DNA of 64,000 bases from Nocardia sp. NRRL S-836. GTDB lineage: Bacteria; Actinomycetota; Actinomycetes; Mycobacteriales; Pseudonocardiaceae. How positions within the stretch are numbered: position 1 is the first letter of the stretch; the number at the start of each line of letters is the position of its first letter. The DNA lies in NCBI RefSeq assembly GCF_001279525.1, contig NZ_LGDY01000124.1, positions 62,001-126,000 of the forward strand. The letters are read 5' to 3'. The notes beneath the pieces are model-generated. The model ran no database searches. It was not told the origin of the DNA and saw only the letters and a program-made list of their open reading frames with translations. The translations under genes were made by a program, and so were the position numbers. Of the stretch, positions 44,754-53,960 are shown in pieces.

Positions 44754-47288
44754 TCAGACTATCGGCCACTGGTGATCGGATCGCACTCGCCCATATGTCG
44801 TAGTCCGCTGACGGGCGTTACGCCCTGCTAGTGAAGCCATGGCCTGAAGCTCACGCACAGTACGCGCGGACCCGTGTTCGGACCCGGCCATGCGGCTGAT
44901 CGTCTCCTCCATCAACGTGCCGCCGAGGTCGTTCGCGCCGCCGTTGAGGATCTCCGCGGTGCCCTCGTCGCCGAGCTTGACCCAGGAGCACTGGATGTTG
45001 TCGATGCGCCCGTGCAACGCCAGCCGCGCGAACGCGTGCACGGCGCGGTTGTCGCGGCGGGTGGGGCCGGGGCGGGCGACGCCGGCCAGGTAGATCGGGG
45101 CGTTGCGGTGCACGAACGGCAGCGCGACGAACTCGGTGAGCCCGCCGGTGCGGTCCTGCAGCTTCGCCAGCACCCGGAAGTGGCTGAGCCAGTGGCCGGG
45201 GTGGTCGACGTGGCCGTACATCATCGTCGAGGACGAGCGGATGCCCAGCTCGTGCGCGGTGCCGACGACGTCGAGCCAGGTGGCGGTCGGCAGCTTGCCC
45301 TTGGTCAGCACCCAGCGCACGTCGTCGTCGAGGATCTCGGCCGCGGTGCCGGGGATCGTGTCGAGGCCGGCTTCCTTGAGCTCGGTCAGCCACTCGCGCA
45401 CGCTGACGCCCGCCTTGGCCGCGGCGGAGACGATCTCCATCGGGCTGAACGCGTGGACGTGCATGCCGGGCAGCCGCTTCTTGATCGCGCGCACGACGTC
45501 GGCGTAGTAGGTCACCGGCAGCTTGGGGTCGATGCCGCCCTGCATGCAGACCTCGGTGGCACCGCTGTCCCACGCCTCCTGCGCGCGGTCGGCGACCTCC
45601 TCGGCGCTGAGCCGGAACGCGTCCGCGTCGCGCTCGCGCTGGGCGAAGGCGCAGAAGCGGCAGCCGACGTAGCAGACGTTCGAGAAGTTGATGTTCCGGT
45701 TGACCACGTACGTGACGTCGTCGCCGACCACCTCGCGGCGCAGCTCGTCGGCGAGGCGGACCATCTGCTCCAGCCCGTCGCCGTCGGCGGTCAGCAACGC
45801 CATCGCGGCGTCGGTGTCGTCGAGCAGCGCGGCCGGGTCGTCCGCGGCGAGCTTCAGCCCACGTTGGACGTCCTCGGGAAGCCGTTGCGGCGCAACGGGA
45901 ACCTTCAGCTCGGCCCAGTCGCCGTAGACCTCGTCGAAGTCGCCGCGGCGGTCACCGGTGCGGCCCTCGGTGTCGATGGCGGTGTTGAGGTCGGCGCGGC
46001 CGTAGGTGTCGAGGCCGCCGTCCGGTTCCTGCCACTCGCGGCCGACCACGGGCGCGTCCGGGTTCGCGAGGCCGTTCTCCAGCGCCAGTGCGGAGACGTG
46101 CGCGGTGAGCCGGGTGTCGATCCACTGGCCAGCGGCCGCGCGGACGTACCGCGGGTAGACGTTCAGCCGTTCCCGCAAGGAGAAACCGGCTTGACCGGTG
46201 ATCTCCGCGAGCGTTTCGACCTGTGGCCACGGCTGTTCGGGGTTCACGTGGTCGGGCGTGACCGGCGAGACGCCGCCCCAGTCGTCGACGCCCGCGCGCA
46301 GCATGAGGCCGAACTCCTCGCCGACCAGGTTGGGCGGCGCCTGCACGCTGACCGTCGACGGCATCACCAGGCGCGCGACGGCGATCGTCGCGGCGAGCTC
46401 GGTCAGGTCGGCGTCGGGCATGCCGCGCATCGCCGTGTCCGGCTTCGCGCGGAAGTTCTGGATGATGACTTCCTGGATGTGCCCGTACTGCTTGGCGACC
46501 TGTCGCATCGCGAGCAACGACTCCGCGCGCTCGGTCAGGTTCTCGCCGATGCCGATGAGGATCCCGGTCGTGAACGGCACGTTGACGCGCCCGGCGTCGG
46601 TGAGCACGCGCAGCCGGACCGCGGGTTCCTTGTCGGGGCTGCCGTAGTGCGGGCCGCCCTTCTCGCTCCACAGCCGCTCGGCCGTGGTCTCCAGCATCAT
46701 GCCCATGCTGGAGGCGACCGGGCGCAGCCGCTGCAGCTCCTCCCAGCTCAGCACGCCGGGGTTGAGGTGCGGCAGCAGTCCCGTCTCCTCCAGCACCGCG
46801 ATGGCGCTGGCCCGCACGTAGTCCAATGTGGACTCGTAACCGCGGGCCTCCAGCCACTCCTTCGCGGCCGGCCACCGCTCCTCCGGCCGGTCGCCGAGCG
46901 TGAAGAGCGCTTCCTTGCAGCCCTGCGCCGCTCCCGCACGCGCGATCTCCAGCACCTCGTCGCGTTCCAGGAACGCGGCGGGCAGCTTGTGCGGCACGGT
47001 CGCGAACGTGCAGTAGTGGCACCTGTCCCGGCACAACCTGGTCAGCGGGATGAACACCGACCGGCTGTAGGTGACGACACCGGGACGCCCCTCGGCGAGC
47101 AGGTGCGCGTCCCGCACCCGGCCCGCCGCGGCCAGCAGCGCGTCCAGGTCCTCCCCGCGCGCGTGCAGCAGGACCGCGGCCTCGGTCGCGTCGAGCACGG
47201 CACCGTCGGCGGCCCTGCGCAGCGCACGCCGCATGGCCGCAGCGCTCGGACGGGGCTGCGGTGGGGTTAGAGAGATGTCCACTGCCAC
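44754..47288 (-). CDS. fbiC: 7,8-didemethyl-8-hydroxy-5-deazariboflavin (Fo) synthase, fused CofG-CofH
   Basis: An 844-residue double radical-SAM enzyme making the Fo chromophore of coenzyme F420 from tyrosine and an aminouracil precursor. The N-terminal CofG half has [10 protein letters not shown] as its CX3CX2C cluster site, and the C-terminal CofH half has [10 protein letters not shown]. Domain boundary is about residue 440. GTG 47288 is chosen because the family length (about 850) fits and AAGG lies upstream; a longer frame would run into the phosphoesterase gene. F420 users in the window include the Ddn-like protein at 61656. Confidence 0.96.
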   Translation of the reverse strand: MAVDISLTPPQPRPSAAAMRRALRRAADGAVLDATEAAVLLHARGEDLDALLAAAGRVRDAHLLAEGRPGVVTYSRSVFIPLTRLCRDRCHYCTFATVPHKLPAAFLERDEVLEIARAGAAQGCKEALFTLGDRPEERWPAAKEWLEARGYESTLDYVRASAIAVLEETGLLPHLNPGVLSWEELQRLRPVASSMGMMLETTAERLWSEKGGPHYGSPDKEPAVRLRVLTDAGRVNVPFTTGILIGIGENLTERAESLLAMRQVAKQYGHIQEVIIQNFRAKPDTAMRGMPDADLTELAATIAVARLVMPSTVSVQAPPNLVGEEFGLMLRAGVDDWGGVSPVTPDHVNPEQPWPQVETLAEITGQAGFSLRERLNVYPRYVRAAAGQWIDTRLTAHVSALALENGLANPDAPVVGREWQEPDGGLDTYGRADLNTAIDTEGRTGDRRGDFDEVYGDWAELKVPVAPQRLPEDVQRGLKLAADDPAALLDDTDAAMALLTADGDGLEQMVRLADELRREVVGDDVTYVVNRNINFSNVCYVGCRFCAFAQRERDADAFRLSAEEVADRAQEAWDSGATEVCMQGGIDPKLPVTYYADVVRAIKKRLPGMHVHAFSPMEIVSAAAKAGVSVREWLTELKEAGLDTIPGTAAEILDDDVRWVLTKGKLPTATWLDVVGTAHELGIRSSSTMMYGHVDHPGHWLSHFRVLAKLQDRTGGLTEFVALPFVHRNAPIYLAGVARPGPTRRDNRAVHAFARLALHGRIDNIQCSWVKLGDEGTAEILNGGANDLGGTLMEETISRMAGSEHGSARTVRELQAMASLAGRNARQRTTTYGRVRSDHQWPIV

Positions 47289-47352
47289 GTCAACGACCTT
47301 AGGCCGCCGAAATTCCTGATCAGTTGTGATCAGCTGTGGGACATCCCACTTG

Positions 47353-49011
47353 TCAGCGCACCGAGACGAGCAGTTCGGTGTTGCGGTCCAGCGGCGTGCC
47401 CAGCGGATCCGTGCGCGAGTGGATGTCGTTGTAGGTGAACTCGCGGCAGAGGCTGGCCAGCGCCGCGTCGCCGCGGTCGTCGTAGTCGACCTGGTACGGC
47501 GCATCGGCTTCGAGCAACGTCGTGAACAGCGACAACGTGCCGTCACCGTTGTCAGCCACCTCGATCACGCGGGCGTGCTGCGGGTAGTCGACGTGGGCGG
47601 CGGTGTTGATCTCCCAGAAGCTCCTGGACGGCGTGTCGTGCCGGTGCGGCGTGATCACGTTGCGGTGCGTGTGCCCGTTGACCCACGCCAGCACGTTCGG
47701 GAACCGGTGCAGCAGCCGGACCAGCGCGCCACCGTCCATGCGCGGGTCGAGCGGGCGGCGGCGGTCGGGCAGGACGTTGCCCATCGTGCCGCTCGTGTGG
47801 TGGCTGAACAGCACGAACAGCTCGTCCGTGACGTCCTGCCGCTGCGGCAGGCCGAGCCAGTCGTAGTAGAGCGAGCTGTTGCGCCGGAGCGTCCGCTCGA
47901 TCCAGTTGAGCTGGTGCAGGCCGATCGACCCCTCGGAGAAGCCGGCGAGGTTCGTGGTGTCCATGCTGATGCCGGTCACGCCCGGCGCCATCCGGAACGT
48001 GTAGAAGACGTCGACACCGTCAGCGTTGGCGTCCGTGTAACCGTGTCCACCCGTCGGCAGATGCTTTCGCACGTACTCGCCGGTGGTGAACAGCCTGCGG
48101 CGGTCATCGGGCGTCACGGTCCGGACGACGCCGCCACTCGCGAGGATGGCCATCGCTTCCGGAACGGCCTTGGGGTCGTTGAACGCCTGCGCGACCTTCG
48201 CGTTCTGCACCGGATCACCGAAGCCGACGATCTTCTTCCGGCCGGTGTACCAGCTGTCGAGCAGCCCGTCCGGCAACGCACCGACCACGCTGTCGTCGTG
48301 GTTGCCGATCGTGGCGTACCAGGGGATGTCGAGTCCCGGACTGGTGAACGCGCGCACGGCCGCGTCGAGCAACCCCGGCAGGTGCGGGAACCCGGCCGCC
48401 TTGTAGTCGTCGGTGCCGGCGAGGTCCGGCTGCCAGAACGTGCTGATGCCCGCGTTCTGCACGCCCTCGTACCGGCTGTCACCGGTGTTCGGGGTGATGG
48501 TGCCGCCGTTGAGGACCGTGAGGAACCAGTCGAGCTCCACGTTCTCGTGGTTGTCGGTGTTGTCGCCGGTCGTGATCAGGAAGTCGAACTTCCGCCCGGT
48601 GAGCGGCCCGTGCCTGACCGCGTTGACCCGCTTGACCAGCGCCGTCGACCCCTGCGCGGTGAGCGCCTCCTGGGGCCGGTGCGCGCTGGACCCCATGAGC
48701 GGGTGCAGGTACTCGAACCGCAACGGGCTCTGCGCGTCGCAGATGTGCATGTCGCTGAACTGCACGAAGCTCGCGAGGGCAGTGCGCCGCGCCTCCCGTC
48801 CCGCCTTGGCCGGGACGAGGTCACCGCGGACCACCGTGGGCCAGCCCGGTCCTGCGGTGAGCCTGCGGTACCCACTGGCCCCGACCGGCACGGCCGTTGC
48901 TTCGAGCGTGGTGCCCGCGGTGCTCGCAAACGCTTGCGAGTCGAGCAACGGCACACCTGCCGCACCCACACCCATTGCCAGCAGGAAGGACCGCCGGGTG
49001 AAACCAGTCAT
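47353..49011 (-). CDS. Tat-exported metallophosphoesterase (TIGR03767-like)
   Basis: A 552-residue calcineurin-type phosphoesterase. The N-terminus [20 protein letters not shown] is a twin-arginine signal. Metal-binding motifs occur in order: [21 protein letters not shown], then SHHTSGTM and VNGHTHRN. The length and insertions match the large actinobacterial TIGR03767 family; the substrate is unknown. ATG 49011 places the twin Arg near residue 6; an upstream ATG at 49029 is less likely. It ends 64 bp upstream of the fbiC start on the same strand. Confidence 0.9.
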   Translation of the reverse strand: MTGFTRRSFLLAMGVGAAGVPLLDSQAFASTAGTTLEATAVPVGASGYRRLTAGPGWPTVVRGDLVPAKAGREARRTALASFVQFSDMHICDAQSPLRFEYLHPLMGSSAHRPQEALTAQGSTALVKRVNAVRHGPLTGRKFDFLITTGDNTDNHENVELDWFLTVLNGGTITPNTGDSRYEGVQNAGISTFWQPDLAGTDDYKAAGFPHLPGLLDAAVRAFTSPGLDIPWYATIGNHDDSVVGALPDGLLDSWYTGRKKIVGFGDPVQNAKVAQAFNDPKAVPEAMAILASGGVVRTVTPDDRRRLFTTGEYVRKHLPTGGHGYTDANADGVDVFYTFRMAPGVTGISMDTTNLAGFSEGSIGLHQLNWIERTLRRNSSLYYDWLGLPQRQDVTDELFVLFSHHTSGTMGNVLPDRRRPLDPRMDGGALVRLLHRFPNVLAWVNGHTHRNVITPHRHDTPSRSFWEINTAAHVDYPQHARVIEVADNGDGTLSLFTTLLEADAPYQVDYDDRGDAALASLCREFTYNDIHSRTDPLGTPLDRNTELLVSVR

Positions 49012-49225
49012 GACGCCGCCCCGATTCATCGATGGTGAATCGTGTTCATGTTCAGGGAGCGGCGGGGTGAAATCGATCGGTCAGCCGGGCGACAAGAGCG
49101 ATAAAGGCTGGTCGGGCTGGGGCGGACGGCCGACTCGACAACCGGCCGTGCGGCGGCGTTGCAGGGGCGGGAGGTGTGCCGTGACGAGAGACGGGTCGCC
49201 GCAGGAGGTCGACACCGGGTGGAGC

Positions 49226-49266
49226 AGACGACCGTGACCGGTGCGTGGTCCGACCAGCGCTCCGCG
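49226..49266. repeat. xthA: 41-bp direct repeat, copy 1 (xthA 3'-end fragment)
   Basis: Identical over 41 bp to 49980-50020. On the minus strand it encodes AERWSDHAPVTVV, the conserved C-terminus of exodeoxyribonuclease III, out of context. It ends just before the hepT stop and marks one side of the HepT-MntA module. The segment 49012-49225 shows nothing recognisable beyond the phosphoesterase promoter region. Confidence 0.85.
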
Positions 49267-49279
49267 CGTCCTGCGTCGC

Positions 49280-49624
49280 TCAGCCGAGCCCGGCCAGCAG
49301 CTGACGGATGTGCTCCTCCAGCCGAGGGCGCTTCTCCGTGAGCACCTGCCACACCAGAGCGTCGTCCACGCTCGCGTAGCCGTGGATGAGGATGTTGCGG
49401 AATGCCACGATGCGGGGCAGGTCGGGGATCGAGGCGGCGAGCTTCTGATCGACCTTCGAGAGGTTGTTGAGCGCCTCGCCGACGATCTCGAACTGGCGCT
49501 CGACCGCTGACCTCAACATCGCGTCGGCCAGGTAGTCCGCGAAGGACTTGCCGCCGCTGAACTCAGCGAGCAGTTCGGTGGCGCGCATGGCATCCCACAG
49601 GTAGGTGCGGGGATCACGCCGCAT
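49280..49624 (-). CDS. hepT: HepT-like HEPN toxin (DUF86)
   Basis: A 114-residue HEPN-domain protein. The active RX4HXY motif is intact in FRNILIHGYAS (Arg, four residues, His, Gly, Tyr). VERQFEIVGEALNNLSKV is the typical DUF86 helix. HEPN toxins of this type are ribonucleases or tRNA-acting enzymes kept in check by the MNT partner, which AMPylates the Tyr of the motif (established for MntA-HepT). ATG 49624 overlaps the mntA stop by 11 bp. Confidence 0.92.
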   Translation of the reverse strand: MRRDPRTYLWDAMRATELLAEFSGGKSFADYLADAMLRSAVERQFEIVGEALNNLSKVDQKLAASIPDLPRIVAFRNILIHGYASVDDALVWQVLTEKRPRLEEHIRQLLAGLG

Positions 49625-49922
49625 ACAGGGTTTCCTTGGTGTCCATGACCTGCTGCCGGAAGTACGGGTTGCGGATGCTCCCGCTGACGACCAGGTCGAC
49701 CGGCCGGGCGAGGATCCGCTCCAGGCCTTCCTTCAGCGCGAAGTACGTGCCGAAGTGGTCGAACCCCGGCGTGACGTCGAAGTCCACGAGGATGTCCACG
49801 TCGCTGGACTCGGCGTTGAACGACTCGCCGGTCGCGGAGCCGAACACGTCGAGCCGCCGGACGCCGAGCGCGCGGCACAGGTCCTCGATCTCGGTCAGCC
49901 TCGCGGCCACGACCTCATGCAC
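49614..49922 (-). CDS. mntA: MntA-like minimal nucleotidyltransferase antitoxin
   Basis: A 102-residue MNT protein. The nucleotidyltransferase signature is RLDVFGSATGESFNAESSDV and DILVDF (GS then DxD), with catalytic Asp pairs intact. GTG 49922 is used because GGGAGG lies 7 nt upstream; the GTG at 49931 lies within that site. It precedes and overlaps hepT, the standard antitoxin-first order. The module is enclosed by the 41-bp xthA-derived direct repeats. Confidence 0.9.
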   Translation of the reverse strand: MHEVVAARLTEIEDLCRALGVRRLDVFGSATGESFNAESSDVDILVDFDVTPGFDHFGTYFALKEGLERILARPVDLVVSGSIRNPYFRQQVMDTKETLYAA

Positions 49923-49979
49923 CCTCGCCACCTCCCGGCCACGATTGTGCCCGATCCCCGGCGCCCGGTCAGTCCGAGT

Positions 49980-50020
49980 AGACGACCGTGACCGGTGCGT
50001 GGTCCGACCAGCGCTCCGCG
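49980..50020. repeat. 41-bp direct repeat, copy 2
   Basis: Identical to 49226-49266, 754 bp apart. It lies within the displaced xthA 3' end. With one mismatch the match extends 4 bp further on the left side (GAG then C or T). Confidence 0.9.
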
Positions 50021-50088
50021 TACGTCGCCGCCCGCTCCACCACCGCGGACGTCGCGCGGGCCGTCAGCCCGTCCGTCGCCACCTGGTG

Positions 50089-50111
50089 GTCGATGCGCCA
50101 GCCCGAGTCGT
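50089..50111. repeat. 23-bp direct repeat, left copy (putative att-like core)
   Basis: Identical to 51225-51247, 1136 bp apart. It codes for the conserved DSGWRID segment of ExoIII. Homology between the displaced fragment and the intact gene ends precisely at its right edge, so it is the likely crossover site. Confidence 0.85.
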
Positions 50112-50143
50112 AAACAACGGACCGGCTGCGAGTTGTGCGACTG

Positions 50144-50443
50144 TCAGCTCCGCGCCACGCAGTCCGAACACAGTCCTCTTGCCACCGACGCCCGGTTGGC
50201 GCCCCCGTTCGCCGGGACTGGAATCCCGTTACCGATCCGCTCCCATGCCCCTGGATCACCGGAGATCTTTCCCCAGTACCTCTCAATGTCCGACTCCGTG
50301 TTGTGTTGACAGTCAGGCAGATGGGCAAGCGAAGCTGGGCTGATCAGGATCAACTCGTGAACGGGGACGCGTCGAGTCGGAGCGGCACGGGTGTGCTCGC
50401 ATTGACCGATCAGCAGGTCGCACTTGACGCAACGGCTCTCCAC
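50144..50443 (-). CDS. Cys-rich (zinc-binding?) hypothetical protein
   Basis: A 99-residue protein with paired Cys at both ends: CVKC at 5-8, C15 with H17 in QCEHT, and LCSDCVARS at the C-terminus (C93, C96), likely one or two zinc sites. The middle (PVHELILISPASLAHLPDCQ then HNTESDIERYWGKIS) is mixed helix. GTG 50443; ribosome binding site unclear. Codon use is less GC-biased than the flanks. It belongs to the low-GC cassette inserted at the 3' end of xthA. No family recognised. Confidence 0.55.
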   Translation of the reverse strand: MESRCVKCDLLIGQCEHTRAAPTRRVPVHELILISPASLAHLPDCQHNTESDIERYWGKISGDPGAWERIGNGIPVPANGGANRASVARGLCSDCVARS

Positions 50444-50569
50444 GCCGTGACCATGTCATCCGTCGACAGACCAGTCAAACAGAATGGCGACAGGCACACG
50501 GTCCGGCTACCGCCCGCTGTATTTCGCCGCCCACCGGACGCATCTCTGCAGCACACATGGCGTCGCAGA

Positions 50570-51004
50570 CTACGGCTCACCGTCAGACGGGCCGTTCTCA
50601 TCGACCCGATTCATCCCCTGAACCGGTGTCGTCAGCATCGCCCTGCTGGACGTCCGTTTCCGCTCGGTCATCGACCAGGGCACACCAAGGTGGTTCCAGC
50701 TGGAAGTGCGGGACGCGGCCTGCGCGATCGTCGGAATGTCCGGCTTGCTCGCGTTCTTGGCGAGCACGCGGACCTTCAGATAGTCGAACGCAGACTTGGC
50801 CATGGCAGCAGCGGTCGCCGCCCAGACGACCTCCGAGCGAATGAGTGATCGGGTCGTCGGTTCGTGGGCGGCCACACCGTCGAGCGTCCGCCCCGGAGGT
50901 CCCTGCTTGTCAGACAGGGGTTCTCCGTACAGCAGCTTGAAGACACTCGTAGATATGAATTTCAAAGGCGTAGGAACGGCCCACACGAGTTGAAGACCTG
51001 GCAC
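50570..51004 (-). CDS. Hypothetical protein in the xthA cassette
   Basis: A 144-residue protein, reading from GTG 51004 (PGLQLVWAVPTPLKFISTSV then FKLLYGEPLSDKQGPPG). Its middle forms an Ala-rich helix (SEVVWAATAAAMAKSAFDYL) followed by a polar C-terminus. No family or motif recognised, no good ribosome binding site, and codon use is atypical for the chromosome. It could be a genuine cassette gene or a degraded one. Confidence 0.4.
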   Translation of the reverse strand: MPGLQLVWAVPTPLKFISTSVFKLLYGEPLSDKQGPPGRTLDGVAAHEPTTRSLIRSEVVWAATAAAMAKSAFDYLKVRVLAKNASKPDIPTIAQAASRTSSWNHLGVPWSMTERKRTSSRAMLTTPVQGMNRVDENGPSDGEP

Positions 51005-51095
51005 CGAAGCGGTACGGCCAGCATCCTCTGCGGTATCGCGAGTCGTCGGAGACCTACGCGGAAGTCATGGATAGCCATGCGACCTACCGCATGGA

Positions 51096-51899
51096 TCAGT
51101 GCGAAGGCCAGTCGAAGGTGACCGTCACAGGAGCATGATCGGACCATCGTTCCTGGTAGGAGGTCGCACGCTCGACGACTGCTGACGTGGCGGTCTGCGC
51201 GATGCGATCCGTTGTGACGACGTAGTCGATGCGCCAGCCCGAGTCGTTGTCGAACGCCTTCCCGCGGTACGACCACCACGAGTACGGCCCGGTCACGTCG
51301 GGGTGCAGCGCGCGCACCACGTCGTTGTACCCGGAGGCGAACACCGAGGTCATCCACTCCCGCTCGTAGGGCAGGAAGCCGGACTCCTTCTGGTTCGTGC
51401 GCCAGTTCTTCAGGTCGGCCTGCTGGTGGGCGATGTTCCAGTCGCCGCACACGACGACCTCGCGGCCCGAGACGGCGGCCTTCTCCCGCAACGACACCAG
51501 GTACGGCAGGAAGGCCGCCATGAAGCGGTCCTTCTCGGCCTGGCGTTCGGTGCCGACGTCGCCGGAGGGCAGGTACAGGGAGGCGACCACGACGCCGGGC
51601 AGTTCGATCTCCACGTAGCGGCCGCTCGACTCGAACTCGGAGGCGCCGAAGCCGATGCGCACCGATGACGGTTCAACGCGCGAGAGCACGCCCACGCCTG
51701 CGCGGCCCTTCAGCGACGACGGGGCGTACACGGCGTGCCAGCCGGGAGGTGAGTGGAGCTCCGGGGCGAGGTCGGTGGGTTCGGCGCGGACCTCCTGCAG
51801 GCAGACCACGTCCGCGGCGGAGGCTTCGAGCCACGCCAGGTAGCCCTTCTTGGCGGCAGCGCGCAGACCGTTGACGTTGACCGTGGAGACCGTGAGCAC
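51096..51899 (-). CDS. xthA: Exodeoxyribonuclease III (3' end apparently replaced)
   Basis: A 267-residue AP endonuclease/3'-5' exonuclease of base-excision repair. Catalytic motifs are all present: NVNGLRAA, CLQEVRAE (metal Glu), GDWNIAH (Asp/Asn) and SDHAPVTV (Asp/His). GTG 51899 is chosen at the family start (VLTVSTVNVNGLRAAAKKGY). The last about 50 codons, from the 23-bp repeat on, use more A/T in third positions than the rest and seem to come from the adjoining cassette. The protein stays full length. It is 11 bp downstream of the 72-aa gene. Confidence 0.93.
   Translation of the reverse strand: MLTVSTVNVNGLRAAAKKGYLAWLEASAADVVCLQEVRAEPTDLAPELHSPPGWHAVYAPSSLKGRAGVGVLSRVEPSSVRIGFGASEFESSGRYVEIELPGVVVASLYLPSGDVGTERQAEKDRFMAAFLPYLVSLREKAAVSGREVVVCGDWNIAHQQADLKNWRTNQKESGFLPYEREWMTSVFASGYNDVVRALHPDVTGPYSWWSYRGKAFDNDSGWRIDYVVTTDRIAQTATSAVVERATSYQERWSDHAPVTVTFDWPSH
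51225..51247. repeat. 23-bp direct repeat, right copy
   Basis: Identical to 50089-50111. It lies inside xthA at the DSGWRID codons. Left of it (toward 51096) the gene end differs from the displaced copy by roughly 30 percent. Confidence 0.85.
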
Positions 51900-51910
51900 G
51901 ACGGAGGAGC

Positions 51911-52129
51911 CTACCCAGAGGCCAGACCCCAGGCGTGCGGGTACTCGGCTCCGCAGCCGGCGCAGTGGGCGCGCAGGTCGAGGTAGCCGACGAGGGTGGC
52001 CATCTCGTCGCGGGGCAGTGCGAGCTGGCGCTGGCCGTCCATCTCGGTGTACAGGCCCTGCCACTCCGGCGTGCAGGAGCACTGGGTCGTGGTCTTGGCC
52101 CGGCCCCACCGGAACATGTTGCGCAGCAT
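51911..52129 (-). CDS. Small Cys/His protein, 72 aa
   Basis: A 72-residue protein with TQCSCTPEWQGLYTEMDGQR near the start and AHCAGCGAEYPHAWG near the end: two CxC/CxxC-type pairs that could hold one zinc or an iron-sulfur site. The central helix (ALPRDEMATLVGYLDLR) separates them. It lies 11 bp upstream of xthA on the same strand and is probably cotranscribed. No family named. Confidence 0.65.
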   Translation of the reverse strand: MLRNMFRWGRAKTTTQCSCTPEWQGLYTEMDGQRQLALPRDEMATLVGYLDLRAHCAGCGAEYPHAWGLASG

Positions 52130-52169
52130 GTGCTCCAGTTTGCCACGGGCCGCAGACGGCGACCGGCGG

Positions 52170-52481
52170 TCAGCGGCAGGTGGAGTCGCTCGTCAGCGCC
52201 ACGAACTGAGTGCTCACCCAGCGGCGGTCGCCCAGCATGCGGTAGCCGTTCTCGACGCGGTCCTCCGCCTCGGTCACGGCGTCGCGCGGCATCGTGGCGA
52301 CGATCGGCTGCATGTCGCCGGGGCCGGACCGGACGTTGAGGATGTCCGCGGTCACGGTGATCTTGCAGATTCCGTCGGACCGGTCGCTGCCCATCGGCTT
52401 GCCGCCGTTCACGGCGTACATCACCCCCGCGACGCCGAGCACGCCAATCACGATCATGCCCCGGACCGGAACACCCAGCAT
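52170..52481 (-). CDS. Secreted or anchored SH3-domain protein
   Basis: A 103-residue protein. An N-terminal helix (RGMIVIGVLGVAGVMYAVNG) acts as signal or anchor. The rest is a bacterial SH3 fold: ITVTADILNVRSGPGDMQPI carries the hallmark LNVRSGPG, and the end RRWVSTQFVAL closes the barrel. Such domains bind cell-wall peptides or scaffold envelope proteins. ATG 52481 follows GGAGG. It lies 40 bp upstream of the small Cys/His gene. Confidence 0.8.
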   Translation of the reverse strand: MLGVPVRGMIVIGVLGVAGVMYAVNGGKPMGSDRSDGICKITVTADILNVRSGPGDMQPIVATMPRDAVTEAEDRVENGYRMLGDRRWVSTQFVALTSDSTCR

Positions 52482-52600
52482 CGCAGCCTCCAACCGCCCG
52501 CACCGCCTTCGAACTGCAGATATATCGGCTGGACGACGGCTCCGGACGGCTTGGCGCCGCAACCACCCGCAAGAGGAACCGACCGGGTGACGTGCGACGA

Positions 52601-52635
52601 GAAAGGCCACCCCGGCGTGACCGGGGTGGCCATTT
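52601..52635. terminator. Terminator downstream of icd
   Basis: GGCCACCCCGG at 52605-52615 pairs perfectly with CCGGGGTGGCC at 52621-52631 around CGTGA. On the minus strand the stem is followed by TTTCTC, so it ends the icd transcript. Confidence 0.85.
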
Positions 52636-52658
52636 CGACTGCCTTGATCAGGCGAACG

Positions 52659-53882
52659 TCAGAACGACGCCATCTTCTTCTTGAGGTTCTCGTCCAGCGC
52701 GGCGAGGAAGTCCTCGGTGGTCAGCCACTCCTGGTCCTTGCTGATCAGCAGGGCCAGGTCCTTGGTCATCTGACCGGCCTCGACGGTCTCGATGACGACC
52801 GACTCGAGCGCCTCGGCGAAGCGGATCACCTCGGGGGTGTTGTCCAGCTTGCCGCGGTGCATCAGGCCACGGGTCCACGCGAAGATCGAGGCGATCGGGT
52901 TCGTGGAGGTGGGCTTGCCGGCCTGGTGCTGGCGGAAGTGCCGGGTCACGGTGCCGTGGGCGGCCTCGGCCTCGACGGTCTTGCCGTCCGGCGTCATCAG
53001 GACCGACGTCATCAGGCCGAGCGAGCCGAAGCCCTGCGCGACCGTGTCGGACTGGACGTCACCGTCGTAGTTCTTGCACGCCCAGACGTAGCCGCCCTCC
53101 CACTTCATGGCCGCGGCGACCATGTCGTCGATGAGGCGGTGCTCGTAGGTGAGGCCCTTGGCGTCGAAGTCAGCCTTGAACTCCTCCTCGAACACGCGCT
53201 GGAAGATGTCCTTGAACTGGCCGTCGTAGGCCTTCAGGATCGTGTTCTTCGTGGACATGTAGACGGGGTAGCCCCGCTGCAGGCCGTAGGAGAACGAGGC
53301 GCGGGCGAAGTCCTCGATGGACTTGTTGTAGTTGTACATGCCCATCGCCACACCGCCCTCCGCCGGGAACTCGGTGACGACGTGCTCGATCGGGTCCGAG
53401 CCGTCCTCCGGCTGGAACGTGATCGTGAGCTTGCCGGCGCCGGGCACCTTGAAGTTGGTGGCCTTGTACTGGTCACCGTGGGCGTGACGGCCGATGATGA
53501 TCGGCTTCGTCCAGCCGGGGACCAGGCGCGGCACGTTCGAGATGATGATCGGCTCGCGGAAGACGACACCGCCGAGGATGTTGCGGATCGTGCCGTTCGG
53601 CGAGACCCACATCTTCTTCAGGCCGAACTCCTCGACGCGCGCCTCGTCCGGCGTGATCGTGGCGCACTTGACGCCGACGCCGTGCTTCTTGATGGCGTTC
53701 GCGGCGTCGATCGTGACCTGGTCGTCGGTGGCGTCCCGGTGCTCGATGCCCAGGTCGTAGTACTCAAGGGTGACGTCCAGGTACGGGTGGATCAGCTTGT
53801 CCTTGATGAACTGCCAGATGATCCGGGTCATCTCGTCGCCATCGAGCTCGACGACGGTGCCCTGAACCTTGATCTTGCCCAT
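52659..53882 (-). CDS. icd: NADP-dependent isocitrate dehydrogenase
   Basis: A 407-residue dimeric (eukaryote-like, subfamily II) enzyme oxidising isocitrate to 2-oxoglutarate. [20 protein letters not shown] is the family start. [13 protein letters not shown] carries the substrate Ser, [17 protein letters not shown] the active-site Arg and Lys region, and [20 protein letters not shown] the NADP-binding loop. ATG 53882 follows GAGGAG. It matches mycobacterial icd1 by position near trpS (recalled). Confidence 0.97.
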   Translation of the reverse strand: MGKIKVQGTVVELDGDEMTRIIWQFIKDKLIHPYLDVTLEYYDLGIEHRDATDDQVTIDAANAIKKHGVGVKCATITPDEARVEEFGLKKMWVSPNGTIRNILGGVVFREPIIISNVPRLVPGWTKPIIIGRHAHGDQYKATNFKVPGAGKLTITFQPEDGSDPIEHVVTEFPAEGGVAMGMYNYNKSIEDFARASFSYGLQRGYPVYMSTKNTILKAYDGQFKDIFQRVFEEEFKADFDAKGLTYEHRLIDDMVAAAMKWEGGYVWACKNYDGDVQSDTVAQGFGSLGLMTSVLMTPDGKTVEAEAAHGTVTRHFRQHQAGKPTSTNPIASIFAWTRGLMHRGKLDNTPEVIRFAEALESVVIETVEAGQMTKDLALLISKDQEWLTTEDFLAALDENLKKKMASF

Positions 53883-53960
53883 AACCCGGGCGCTCCTCTC
53901 GCGACGATGCAAGCAAGACAAGCGTACTGGTAAACCGCTCGGACGTGCCTGCGACCCTGG

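Larger units (their letters stand above)
49969..50111 (-). pseudogene. xthA: Displaced 3' end of an exodeoxyribonuclease III gene
   Basis: The minus strand reads DSGWRIDHQVATDGLTARAT followed by SAVVERAATYAERWSDHAPV and TVVYSD then a stop. This is the last 46 residues or so of ExoIII, about 70 percent identical to the end of the intact gene at 51096. Upstream of base 50111 homology stops abruptly. It has high-GC codons like the host, unlike the intact gene end, and probably is the original xthA 3' end displaced by an insertion. Confidence 0.85.
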
